Shown here: positions 8,293-17,150 of the stretch, piece after piece
Position numbering within the stretch: the stretch's first letter is position 1
Layout of the letters: each line of letters starts with the position of its first letter
NCBI GenBank assembly: GCA_965249035.1
Contig: CBDFKV010000007.1
Location: forward strand, 1,054,001-1,118,000
Direction of reading: 5' to 3'
Source: CBDFKV01 sp965249035
Lineage (GTDB): Bacteria > Pseudomonadota > Gammaproteobacteria > Arenicellales > Poriferihabitantaceae
DNA: 64,000 nt
Notes under the pieces: generated by a model
Database searches by the model: none
The model's input: only the letters and a program-made list of their open reading frames with translations
Told to the model about the DNA's origin: nothing
Translations under genes and position numbers: made by a program

Positions 8293-10878
8293 CTAGGCTC
8301 TAGACATATCTGGATGGCCAATACGCCTGATTCTGGCTTTTTGTACCATCCATATTAATGCTAACAACAATAACGCGGGTATATAGAACCAGTGTTTGGC
8401 CGGGCGATCTGAGTCAACCTGAAGACCCGCTACTTCCCAATCAAAATCGAGTTTCTGTTTTTCAGCAGCACCACCAAACACCAAATTATCGATAAAGAAC
8501 TTACCACCTTCTTCACGTAACTCCATGCCTGCACCATTCAATAAACGCTCCTCGCCCGTGCCACCTGCAGGACCAACGGGCAACATCACGACTTTATCCA
8601 CTGCATTGCCTTCAATAGTTTCGCCGACCACGCGCACGCGCACCTGCGCTTTATCTGGCATTGCTTGAACGACTTCGTATGCCTGGGTAGCCGCGACATC
8701 TTGAAGTGGCGGATAGAGCTTATCCATAAAAAATCCGGGGCGAAATAAGGTAAATGCAACTACCAGCAATACCAGCGATTCCCAAATACGGCTCTTAGTT
8801 AAAAACCAACCCTGCGTAGCCGCCGCAAATAATAGCATCGCGATCACTGCGGTCGACACAATCAAGATCAGATGGAATGGCCCCTTGACGCCGATCATCA
8901 GTAACTCGGTGTTAAACACAAACAAGAAGGGTAAGATTGCGGTACGGATATCATAAGCAAAACCCTGAATACCGGTGCGGATCGGATCACCACCGGATAT
9001 CCCCGCTGCCGCAAACGCGGCTAAACCCACCGGTGGCGTGTCATCAGCTAAGATACCAAAATAAAATACAAACAGATGAGCGGCTATTAATGGAATCAAT
9101 AAGCCCGACTCAGCGCCCAAATTCACGATAACCGGCGCCATCAAGGTAGACACCACGATGTAGTTGGCGGTGGTGGGTAAACCCATCCCCAGAATCAAGC
9201 TGATGATCGCAGTAAACACCAGGATCAGCATTAAATTACCACCAGAAATGAACTCAACGAATTCGGTCATAACCAAGCCGATACCCGTCAAAGTAACCGT
9301 ACCAACGACGATACCCGCTGCCGCGGTCGCGACACCGATACCAATCATGTTGCGCGCGCCTGCTACCAGCCCATCAATCAAATCATCCCAGCCGGACTTA
9401 AAAGAAAACATCTGACCCGACATTTTGCGGAATAAGCCTTTTAGTGGACGCTGAGTTAAAACGATCACAATCATCAAAATGGTTGCCCAGAACGCAGACA
9501 ACGACGGTGATAAACGCTCAACGGTCAAACACCACATCAACACCACAATCGGCAGCAAGAAATAATAGCCTGACTGAGCGGTTGGCTTTAACTCAGGTAA
9601 TTCGTTAATTTCATGGCTTTGGTCTAACTCAGGCACCTTACACGCATAAGCCAATAGTAATGCGTAAGCGACAGCCAACAAGACTCCGACGACGTAGATG
9701 GTAGACCCACCCGCAACGCCTTTAATCCACCCGAGTCCATAGTAAGTGGCTGCGGCCATTACTATTAAAAATAGGATAGTGGTGACGAACGACAACAGCT
9801 TTTGTGCCAACGTTTTTTGGTTGAGCCGATCCATACCTTCTAAGTCCAGCTTACAGGCCTCAAGGTGGACGATATAAACCAATGCTATATAAGAAATAAT
9901 AGCGGGCAAGAATGCGTGCTTGATGACATCAAGATACGAGATACCCACATATTCAACCATCAAAAAAGCAGCGGCTCCCATAACCGGCGGAGTCAACTGG
10001 CCGTTGGTCGAGGATGCAACCTCTACCGCGCCCGCCTGCTCGGCTGAGAATCCCACTTTCTTCATTAGCGGGATCGTAAACGTACCCGTTGTTACTACGT
10101 TCGCAATCGACGAGCCGGATACCAAACCTGTCGCCGCAGAAGATATTACCGCCGCTTTTGCAGGACCGCCTTTTAGGTGACCTAAACCAGCAAACGCTGT
10201 GCGAATAAAGTAATTGCCTGCGCCCGCTGCTTCCAACAGTGAACCAAACAGCACAAACATAAACACCATGCCAGTTGAGACACCCAGTGCTACGCCATAA
10301 ACACCCTCGGTCGATAACCAATAGTGTGACATCCCCTTAGAAAAACTAGCACCTTTATGGGCAATGACGTCGGGCATATACTGGCCGCCAAACGTATAAA
10401 CAATAAATACTATAGCAACCACCATCAGCGGTGGGCCTAAGGCGCGGCGAGTAGCTTCCAGTAGAAACACCATACCAATGGCTGCGACGATCAAATCGGT
10501 TTGGGTGGGATTACCTGGGCGATCCGAAAGCTCGCTATAAAAAATAAACAGATAGGAGGCACACGCGGCCGCAATAAGTGCGAAGACCCAATCCTGTACC
10601 GGAATATGGTCTCGCGGTGAAGACTTAAAGGTTGGGTAGGCGGTATAGGCCAAAAAAATAGCAAAAGCCAAGTGAATCGCCCGCGCTTCGGTATCATTGA
10701 AAACACCGATTCCGAACTCAAAAGGCAGTGGCGATGCATACCACAGCTGGAATAACGACCAAATCAGTGGTACGGCAAATAGGATAAGCTTAGATGTCTT
10801 GCCGACTGGGTTTCTAGCACCAGTATCAGCTGCGGCAACGATATCTTCTGCGATGATCTCCTCTTTTTTGTTACTCAT
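8293..10878 (-). CDS. TRAP transporter fused permease (4TM-12TM, TAXI type) with C-terminal DUF3394 region
   Basis: This 861-residue inner-membrane protein combines the small DctQ-like and large DctM-like TRAP subunits in one chain. Numerous hydrophobic segments span residues about 25-700. DctM-type motifs are visible, for example GMVFMFVLFGSLLEAAGAG, a GQLTPPVMGAAAF block and a LGMGLPTTANYIVVS block. The last about 180 residues form a soluble stretch (DKAQVRVRVVGETIEGNAVD) followed by a final helix, matching the DUF3394 tail of TAXI-type permeases. Uptake would be driven by a Na+ or H+ gradient. The ATG at 10878 is chosen since GAGG lies about 10 bases upstream; a TTG at 10887 is less likely. 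Its binding protein is encoded just upstream, and the substrate is not known. Confidence 0.92.
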   Translation of the reverse strand: MSNKKEEIIAEDIVAAADTGARNPVGKTSKLILFAVPLIWSLFQLWYASPLPFEFGIGVFNDTEARAIHLAFAIFLAYTAYPTFKSSPRDHIPVQDWVFALIAAACASYLFIFYSELSDRPGNPTQTDLIVAAIGMVFLLEATRRALGPPLMVVAIVFIVYTFGGQYMPDVIAHKGASFSKGMSHYWLSTEGVYGVALGVSTGMVFMFVLFGSLLEAAGAGNYFIRTAFAGLGHLKGGPAKAAVISSAATGLVSGSSIANVVTTGTFTIPLMKKVGFSAEQAGAVEVASSTNGQLTPPVMGAAAFLMVEYVGISYLDVIKHAFLPAIISYIALVYIVHLEACKLDLEGMDRLNQKTLAQKLLSFVTTILFLIVMAAATYYGLGWIKGVAGGSTIYVVGVLLAVAYALLLAYACKVPELDQSHEINELPELKPTAQSGYYFLLPIVVLMWCLTVERLSPSLSAFWATILMIVIVLTQRPLKGLFRKMSGQMFSFKSGWDDLIDGLVAGARNMIGIGVATAAAGIVVGTVTLTGIGLVMTEFVEFISGGNLMLILVFTAIISLILGMGLPTTANYIVVSTLMAPVIVNLGAESGLLIPLIAAHLFVFYFGILADDTPPVGLAAFAAAGISGGDPIRTGIQGFAYDIRTAILPFLFVFNTELLMIGVKGPFHLILIVSTAVIAMLLFAAATQGWFLTKSRIWESLVLLVVAFTLFRPGFFMDKLYPPLQDVAATQAYEVVQAMPDKAQVRVRVVGETIEGNAVDKVVMLPVGPAGGTGEERLLNGAGMELREEGGKFFIDNLVFGGAAEKQKLDFDWEVAGLQVDSDRPAKHWFYIPALLLLALIWMVQKARIRRIGHPDMSRA

Positions 10879-11082
10879 CGTCTTCAACCTCGTAAATGTA
10901 TGGATAGGGAATTATTAGTTATTCAGTGCGTCGCGGCTAATACGCAGATAGAAATAAAGTGCCTATTTTTTGCACTTGGTGCCGCAGAATCAGATATTTA
11001 TTGTTATTGTAGTTGCCGATGAATCATGCCCGGCAGCCATTGGCATTTGAAATATTATAATTGTTTGGTACATCTTAAAACA

Positions 11083-11109
11083 GGGCAAGCGCCGCCATGA
11101 CGCTTGCCC
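11083..11109 (-). terminator. Terminator/attenuator between TAXI binding protein and permease genes
   Basis: GGGCAAGCG (11083-11091) pairs with CGCTTGCCC (11101-11109). On the minus strand the stem is followed by TGTTTTAAG. It lies 10 bases after the binding-protein stop and may let the binding protein be made in excess over the permease, as is common for such transporters. Confidence 0.65.
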
Positions 11110-11118
11110 CGAGCTAGA

Positions 11119-12096
11119 TTACATCAAGCCTGCTTCTTTGTAGTACTTGGCAGCACCATCATGTAAAGGTGCAGAAAGGCCATCTTTGACCATCTCTTCT
11201 TTTTTCAGATTGCCAAAAGCGGGGTGCAGTTTTTTGAAATCATCAAAATTTTCAAATACTGCTTTTACGACGTTATAAATAACATCTTCTGGCACTGAAG
11301 TTGAGCTAACAAACGTCGCGCCCACACCAAACGTCGAAGTATCGCTATCCGAACCGCGATACATGCCACCCGGCACCGTAGCAGTACGGTAGTAATCGTT
11401 ATCGGCGACTAACTTTTCAACTTCAGGGCCGATTACGTTAACCAACACCGAATCACAAGCCGTTACTGCCTCTTTAATAGAGCCACTTGGGTGACCAACC
11501 GTGAAAATCATGGCGTCGATTTTATTGTCGCACAAGGCGCTGGCCTGCTCAGCCGATTTCAGCTCTGATGCTAATTTGAAATCATCTACGGTCCAGCCCA
11601 ACGCTTCCATCAACACTTCCATCGTGCCACGCTGACCTGAGCCTGGATTACCGATATTGACGCGCTTGCCTTTCAAGTCCGTAAAATTCGTGACGCCTGA
11701 GTCGGCGCGCGCTACTACGGTGAATGGCTCTGGATGAACAGAGAAAACTGCGCGTAGCTCTTTGTTAGCGCCCTGCTCTTCGAATTTGCTGGTGCCATTA
11801 TAGGCATGATACTGCCAATCAGACTGAGCAACACCCATGTCCAACTCGTTTTTGGCAATGGTGTTCAAGTTATAAACTGAACCACCTGTTGACTCAACAG
11901 AACAGCGAATCCCGTGCTCTTTGCGGCCTTTATTGACCAAGCGGCAAATTGAGCCACCAGTAGGATAATAGACACCTGTAACACCACCGGTACCTATAGT
12001 GACGAATGTTCCTTCGGCTGCTGCGGCAGGCGTCATGGCAGATGCGCCAATTGCTAAACCAGCAGCAATCAAGGTAGTAGTAAATTGTTTTTTCAT
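11119..12096 (-). CDS. TAXI-family TRAP transporter solute-binding protein
   Basis: This 325-residue periplasmic receptor has a signal peptide of about 27 residues (MKKQFTTTLIAAGLAIGASA, cleavage after the alanine run). The mature start TFVTIGTGGVTGVYYPTGG is the hallmark of the TAXI (TRAP-associated extracytoplasmic immunogenic) family, followed by SVESTGGSVYNLN and GKRVNIGNPGSGQRGTMEVL, which form the ligand cleft. It should deliver its ligand to the fused permease encoded 231 bases downstream. Known TAXI ligands include glutamate and other organic acids, but the ligand here cannot be read from sequence. The gene is divergent from the RpiR regulator and the catabolic genes, which suggests that this transporter imports their substrate. 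Confidence 0.92.
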   Translation of the reverse strand: MKKQFTTTLIAAGLAIGASAMTPAAAAEGTFVTIGTGGVTGVYYPTGGSICRLVNKGRKEHGIRCSVESTGGSVYNLNTIAKNELDMGVAQSDWQYHAYNGTSKFEEQGANKELRAVFSVHPEPFTVVARADSGVTNFTDLKGKRVNIGNPGSGQRGTMEVLMEALGWTVDDFKLASELKSAEQASALCDNKIDAMIFTVGHPSGSIKEAVTACDSVLVNVIGPEVEKLVADNDYYRTATVPGGMYRGSDSDTSTFGVGATFVSSTSVPEDVIYNVVKAVFENFDDFKKLHPAFGNLKKEEMVKDGLSAPLHDGAAKYYKEAGLM

Positions 12097-12322
12097 TGTA
12101 AAAATGGACCTCCAAAAGGCTCGTGTATGAGTTAAATACTTGTTAATTGGTTCATCGCTGAAAGACGCCCATAGAGCCGATCCTCTTGGCTAACGGACTT
12201 AACTCGACACTCCTTAAATTGTAGTCGTGTTGCTTATCAAGCGAATACACCCTCCCATTTGGGAGAGACACAAGCATACTACATTGACCAGAAAATGCAA
12301 AAAACTATTTATGCGCGCAAGA

Positions 12323-12346
12323 AATACGCAATTATATTTGCGTATT
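12323..12346. promoter_or_regulatory. Perfect inverted repeat, candidate RpiR operator
   Basis: AATACGCAA and TTGCGTATT are perfect 9-bp arms around a 6-bp spacer. The site lies 26 bases before the regulator's ATG, in the divergent region between the TAXI transporter and the catabolic genes. Position and symmetry fit an operator for the local RpiR-type regulator. This is inference. Confidence 0.5.
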
Positions 12347-12372
12347 GTATTTATTCAACCGATACTAAGCTC

Positions 12373-13280
12373 ATGCAAACGATGCCACCTCAAAGCCTCA
12401 AAGACTTGCGCGAGCTCACGTCTCGAGTCGCTTCGGGCACCTCAGACGTGCGTTTAGGTGCCGCAACATTGGCAACGCTAAACAACATGATTTCATCACC
12501 GGCAACCACCGCGATCTCAACCACATCAGTGATTGCCAAAGCAAACCAGGTAAACCCATCCACCTTGACGCGTCTTGCTTACGCACTAGGGTATTCAAAG
12601 TTTTCTCAGCTGCAACGAGTCTTTCGCGACCATGTAGAACAGAATGCGCATTTTTATACCACCCGGGTTAACCGCCTTATTAGTAACCCGCATTCCCAGC
12701 CCAACTCATTGTTTAACGCCATTGTCGCGCAAGAGTCTGCCAATGTTGCTTCTCTAGCGGGTGATATTGATGAGGACAAATTGAAACAAGCCATTGACCT
12801 AATAATAAGTACACGAAAGGTTCGTTTTCACGGTCGGCGTCAGTTCTTTTCATTAGCCGCCTTTTTTTCATACGGCTTGGGCCTCATCCGCGAGCGGGTC
12901 GACATTTTGCAAGATGATGTTCACGGCATCAGCCATCACTGACCTTTATGACAAAAGCTGATTTATTAGTGGTGATGGGCTGCGCACCCTATACCAAAGC
13001 AACCGTTGACGCCTGCCGGATCGCGCACAAACGCAATATTGCCATTATTGCGATTACTGATTCACCCAACTCGCCGCTGACGCAGTACGCGCAGCAACAA
13101 TTACTGATTCCGACAGAAAGCGATTATTACAGCAACAGCATGGCTGCTTCATTCGCCCTGGCTGAAGCCTTGTTAGCGATGACCGCACAAGAAATGGGAC
13201 AGTCAGCGGTTAATAATTTGAAAGTGCGAGAGCAACTGATCGAAGAATTTGGTATCAGCATTGACCACGCCAACCATTAA
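12373..13280 (+). pseudogene. RpiR-type transcriptional regulator (HTH + SIS), frameshifted
   Basis: RpiR regulators bind DNA through an N-terminal HTH and sense a sugar-phosphate-like or metabolic ligand through a SIS domain. The first part (12373-12942) has the HTH (TTSVIAKANQVNPSTLTRLA) and the start of the SIS domain; it ends at a TGA at 12940-12942. The second part (about 12934-13280) resumes in another frame as SLTFMTKADLLVVMGCAPYT and carries the SIS core IIAITDSPNSPLTQYA. Adding one base near 12933 restores a continuous protein of about 302 residues, a normal RpiR length. It is either a genuine inactivating deletion or a sequencing error. If real, the neighbouring genes may be expressed constitutively. 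Confidence 0.8.
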
Positions 13281-13316
13281 ATGCTTCCTATTTATCCTTA
13301 CCTATTTGAGTAGCTC

Positions 13317-14651
13317 ATGAACCACATTCTACATCGACACTCACGCATTACCCCACCTATCGCCAGTCACGGTGAAGGCGTTTACTTATACGATCAAAGC
13401 GGGAAACAGTATTTGGACGCCTGCTGTGGTGCCGCTGTTTCGTGCCTGGGCCATAATCACCCCAAGATTATTGATGCGATTAAGCAACAACTCGACCAAC
13501 TTGCCTATGCACACACCAGCTACTTCACCACGGAAACCGCCGAAGCCTTGGCTGATAAATTAGTGGAAATGGCGCCCGCGAATATTGACCGAGCCTATTT
13601 TCTGACCGGTGGCTCTGAAGCCAATGAAACCGCTTTTAAACTCGCGCGTCAGTTTTTTGTTGAGATAGGTCAGCCAGAACGAAAATATTTCATCGCCAGA
13701 CAACAAAGCTTTCACGGCAACACCCTGATGACCTTAGCCATTGGCGGCAATGAGTGGCGCAAGCAAGCCTTTAAGCCTATTTTGCCACCGACGCACCATG
13801 TATCAGCCGCTTACGCCTACCGTGATCAGCGCAAAGACGAGACGGAAAAACAATATGGAAAACGCTTGGCGGAAGAGTTTGAAGCAAAAGTATTAGAGCT
13901 GGGTGCAGATAAAGTAATCGGTTTTATCGCCGAACCCGTCGTTGGCGCCACCGCAGGTGCCCTGCCCGCACCCAAAGGATACTTCAAACGTATTCGAAAA
14001 ATATGCAACCAGCACGGTATATTATTGATATTAGATGAAATAATGTGCGGAATGGGCCGTGTTGGTAGCCGTTTCGCCTGCGAACAGGAAGGCATTACCG
14101 GAGACATTATTACGCTAGCCAAGGGCTTGGGAGGCGGTTACCAACCCATCGGGGCTACCTTAATCTCGGGCCAGATTAGTGACGCCATTGAATATGGCAG
14201 CGGTTTTTTCCAGCACGGCCACACGTATATTAGTCACCCTTGCGTTACCGCCGGAGCCTTGGCAGTGCAAAACGAAATTGACGATCAAAATTGGCTGGAA
14301 AATGTCCGCATTCAAGGCGCTGCGCTCAAAGCAGCATTGCACGCCGAATTGGACTCGCATCCGCACGTTGGCGATATTCGAGGCCGTGGCTTGTTCCTAG
14401 GGGTTGAGTTGGTTGAAGATAGGGCCAGTAAAAAGCCCTTTCCCGTTGACTTCCCATTGCACGCATTGATCAAGAAAAATGCGATGGCACTAGGCTTAAT
14501 GGTTTACCCCATGCCGGGAACCATCGACGGCCAAAATGGCCACCATGTTTTGATCGCTCCGCCGTTCATTATTCAACCGAATCATATCGATGAAATAGTC
14601 AGCAAACTGACGCAAGCCGTTGATACATCGATTCAATCTCGAAGCAGCTAA
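13317..14651 (+). CDS. Class III (omega) aminotransferase
   Basis: This 444-residue PLP enzyme moves an amino group from a terminal or beta/gamma position to a keto acid. Fold-type I class III features: YLDACCGAAVSCLGHNHPKI near the N-terminus, FLTGGSEANETAFKLAR for phosphate binding, LILDEIMCGMGRVG (Asp240 contacts the PLP ring nitrogen), and AKGLGGGYQPIGA with the Schiff-base Lys269. The end HVLIAPPFIIQPNHIDEIV is typical of the taurine/beta-alanine:pyruvate-like branch. It is the first intact gene of the series aminotransferase, CoA-transferase, BKACE, which suggests that it converts an imported amino acid to a keto acid for cleavage. The substrate cannot be assigned from motifs. Confidence 0.88.
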   Translation: MNHILHRHSRITPPIASHGEGVYLYDQSGKQYLDACCGAAVSCLGHNHPKIIDAIKQQLDQLAYAHTSYFTTETAEALADKLVEMAPANIDRAYFLTGGSEANETAFKLARQFFVEIGQPERKYFIARQQSFHGNTLMTLAIGGNEWRKQAFKPILPPTHHVSAAYAYRDQRKDETEKQYGKRLAEEFEAKVLELGADKVIGFIAEPVVGATAGALPAPKGYFKRIRKICNQHGILLILDEIMCGMGRVGSRFACEQEGITGDIITLAKGLGGGYQPIGATLISGQISDAIEYGSGFFQHGHTYISHPCVTAGALAVQNEIDDQNWLENVRIQGAALKAALHAELDSHPHVGDIRGRGLFLGVELVEDRASKKPFPVDFPLHALIKKNAMALGLMVYPMPGTIDGQNGHHVLIAPPFIIQPNHIDEIVSKLTQAVDTSIQSRSS

Positions 14652-14680
14652 ATCGCCGCTGATTGCTTAGCACGATACCC

Positions 14681-15913
14681 ATGACGACGAAACCCGATGG
14701 CCCCTTGCAAGGCTTACGCGTACTCGACTTGTCTCGCATTTTAGCGGGGCCAACCTGCACACAATTGTTGGGCGATATGGGCGCTGAAGTCATCAAGATT
14801 GAACGCCCGGGAGCTGGTGACGATACCCGCAAGTGGGGGCCACCATTCGTAAGAGACGAAGACGGCAACAACACCACTGAAAGCGCTTATTATCTGTGTG
14901 CAAACCGTAATAAACAGTCCGTCGGTATTGATATCACTCAAGCTGAAGGGCAAGCATTGATTCGTCAGCTCGCCGCAACATCTGACATATTAGTTGAGAA
15001 TTTCAAAGTCGGTGGCCTTCAGAAGTATGGCCTTGACTACGACAGCCTGAAAGACGAATTCCCGCAACTGATTTATTGCTCGATTACCGGCTTTGGTCAG
15101 AGCGGCCCCTACGCTAAACGCCCCGGATACGATTTTATGATTCAAGCCATGGGCGGCATCATGAGCGTGACTGGGCCATCTGAGGGAGACCCCTACAAAG
15201 TAGGGCTTGGGATTGCTGATGTTATGTGCGGCATCTACGCCTCCAGCGCAATTCTGGCGGCATTGCACCACCGGACTGCCACCGGTTCGGGTCAATTTAT
15301 CGACTTATCGTTATTGGATACCCAAGTTTCCTGGTTGATAAACAATGGGTTGAACTACCTAACCTCGCGTGAAACACCGCAACGCTACGGTAATGCACAC
15401 CCCAGTATTGTCCCTTATGACGTATTCCCAAGCAGCGATGGATTTATCGCACTCGCCATTGGCAATGATGCGCAATTTCAACGGTTTTGTGAAGTTGCCG
15501 GAAATCCTCAATTAGCGACAAATGCGGCGTATACCACCAATACAGCACGAGTTGCCAATCGCGAAGAGCTAACCACCCTGATCAGAGACCTGACCCTGCA
15601 GAAAACCCAAGCAGAATGGATCATGGAACTGGAAAAAGCACTGGTTCCTTGTGGGCCAGTGAATACTATTGAGCAAGTCTTTGATGACCCACAAATTCGC
15701 CACCGTGAGATGGAAATCAGCATGACGCACCCATTGTCCGGCTCAGGTGAAGTTAGCTTAATAGGAAACCCCATTCGATTTTCTGACACTCCCATCAGTT
15801 ATCGCAACAGCCCACCTACCTTGGGCCAAGATACAGATGAAATCTTATCTCAAGCACTCAGCTTAGAATTGACGCAAATTCAGGCATTAAGGGAAAAAGG
15901 CATCGTGCAATAA
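14681..15913 (+). CDS. Class III CoA-transferase, CaiB/BaiF family
   Basis: This 410-residue cytoplasmic enzyme moves CoA between carboxylic acids. The N-terminus GPLQGLRVLDLSRILAGP, then LLGDMGAEVIKIERPGAGDD, is the family signature. The candidate nucleophile is Asp180 in LGIADVMCG, the position of the catalytic Asp in formyl-CoA transferase. The block GSGQFIDLSLLD follows. The ATG at 14681 is favoured over a TTG at 14663 because the conserved region begins just after it. It starts 29 bases after the aminotransferase stop and precedes the BKACE gene by 36 bases, so the three are probably co-transcribed. It may activate the acid product or recycle CoA from acetoacetyl-CoA or acyl-CoA. Confidence 0.9.
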   Translation: MTTKPDGPLQGLRVLDLSRILAGPTCTQLLGDMGAEVIKIERPGAGDDTRKWGPPFVRDEDGNNTTESAYYLCANRNKQSVGIDITQAEGQALIRQLAATSDILVENFKVGGLQKYGLDYDSLKDEFPQLIYCSITGFGQSGPYAKRPGYDFMIQAMGGIMSVTGPSEGDPYKVGLGIADVMCGIYASSAILAALHHRTATGSGQFIDLSLLDTQVSWLINNGLNYLTSRETPQRYGNAHPSIVPYDVFPSSDGFIALAIGNDAQFQRFCEVAGNPQLATNAAYTTNTARVANREELTTLIRDLTLQKTQAEWIMELEKALVPCGPVNTIEQVFDDPQIRHREMEISMTHPLSGSGEVSLIGNPIRFSDTPISYRNSPPTLGQDTDEILSQALSLELTQIQALREKGIVQ

Positions 15914-15949
15914 ATTGCACCTTTAGTTTACCAAGCAAATACCTCGATA

Positions 15950-16783
15950 ATGGATACCCCTATTTTAGTCGCTTGCGCAGCCAATGGCGCGTACAAAACA
16001 AAAGCCGACCATCCGTCACTCCCGATTACCACCCATGAATTGGTTGAAACCGCCCTGTCAATACATCAAGCTGGCGCGACAATGCTCCATTTGCATGTGC
16101 GCGACGACGTGGGCAAACATACGCTTGACCCAACCATTTATCGGCGAACAATAAGCGCCATTGAAGATCAGCTGGGCGATCAATTAATCATACAAATTAC
16201 CAGCGAAGCAGGGGGCATTTTTGATCCTGCGTATCAAATAGCCTGTGTCAAGGCTGTCAAGCCAGCCTGTGTGTCCATCGCACTACGGGAGATCGTACCA
16301 ACAAAGGCGCACGAAACAGCCGCACAATCATTCTTTGAATGGATGGCGCTCAAAAAGGTAGCGCCTCAATTTATTTTGTATGACCTTGCTGATATAGCCC
16401 GATATCATGAACTAACAGCTAGCGGTGTCATCCCTGCAGCCCCACATTCGGTACTGTTCGTGATCGGTCGTTATCAGCCAAACCACGGCACAAAGGCTGC
16501 GGAGCTAAATGATTACCTCGATGTCTGGCCCAAAACTAATTCACCCAGTTGGATGGTTTGCGCGTTCGGGCCAAATGAAATTGATACCGTCGTTGCAGCC
16601 ACGCATCAAGGCGGCCATGCGCGTATCGGCTTTGAAAATAGCTTATTGACGGCGAGCGGTAAACTCGCAGAAGATAATGCGACGCAAATCACTCATGTCG
16701 TGAGCCAGCTCAAGCAACAGTCCCAGAAGATTGCTAGCACTAAGCAAAGTCGAGAAATTCTCGGGATTACAAGTAACTACTAA
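15950..16783 (+). CDS. Beta-keto acid cleavage enzyme (BKACE, DUF849/Kce family)
   Basis: BKACE enzymes condense a beta-keto acid with acetyl-CoA and split the product to acetoacetate and a new CoA ester. The 277-residue protein has the zinc-binding H47-L-H49-V-R-D motif and the third ligand candidate Glu229 in ARIGFENSL, both matching the Kce fold. The end of the barrel (ESN-type substrate loop) is not readable by eye, so the side-chain class of the substrate stays open. Placement after an aminotransferase and a CoA-transferase, and opposite a TAXI transporter, supports a role in breakdown of an imported amino compound through a beta-keto intermediate. The family call is strong, the substrate unknown. 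Confidence 0.9.
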   Translation: MDTPILVACAANGAYKTKADHPSLPITTHELVETALSIHQAGATMLHLHVRDDVGKHTLDPTIYRRTISAIEDQLGDQLIIQITSEAGGIFDPAYQIACVKAVKPACVSIALREIVPTKAHETAAQSFFEWMALKKVAPQFILYDLADIARYHELTASGVIPAAPHSVLFVIGRYQPNHGTKAAELNDYLDVWPKTNSPSWMVCAFGPNEIDTVVAATHQGGHARIGFENSLLTASGKLAEDNATQITHVVSQLKQQSQKIASTKQSREILGITSNY

Positions 16784-17150
16784 GCCTTAGGTAACTCTGA
16801 TCACCACACTTAAGTTATGAGTGTTCAGCGCGGACTCGTCAAAGGAACTTATTGGGCTGCCAGTGCGCTTGGTGGACACCCCAACGCCGACCAAGCGCAA
16901 ACGATAACTCCAGCAAAGAATCGCTGTAACTCCATCGCGAACCTAGAATCGATAACCTAGCCCGAGGCTAATAACCATTGGGCCAATGGTTACGTCAATA
17001 TCACATCACGTTTGCTCTGTGTCATCTCGCATCCATTCATCCCAAAATTGCGTCCCCGCCCAGCTGCGACGGCAGTGTAATGCCGCTTAAAGCACACTAT
17101 AATCCCAAGCGGCCGCCCTTCGATACGACAACCTGACTACGAACCATCCT
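16784..17150. other. 367-base intergenic region with an outer-membrane-protein relic
   Basis: No intact gene is visible. The minus strand holds the relic described at 16943-17020. A -10-like TATAAT at 17098-17103 may serve the downstream TPR-sulfotransferase gene at 17151. A 48-codon plus-strand reading frame (16818-16961) has no recognisable features and I do not call it. Confidence 0.5.
16943..17020 (-). pseudogene. C-terminal relic of an OmpW-like outer membrane protein
   Basis: The minus strand reads DIDVTIGPMVISLGLGYRF followed by a TAG stop at 16945-16943. This resembles the last beta-strand of the OmpW family, which ends in G-Y-R/K-F. Just upstream the matching continuation SKRDV is in a different frame, so one base appears to be lost near 17003. 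No start or signal peptide is present. I judge it to be a decayed gene end. Confidence 0.45.

Noticed and set aside
16818..16961. A 48-codon plus-strand frame after the BKACE gene
   Set aside because: It overlaps the outer-membrane-protein relic and lacks family features.
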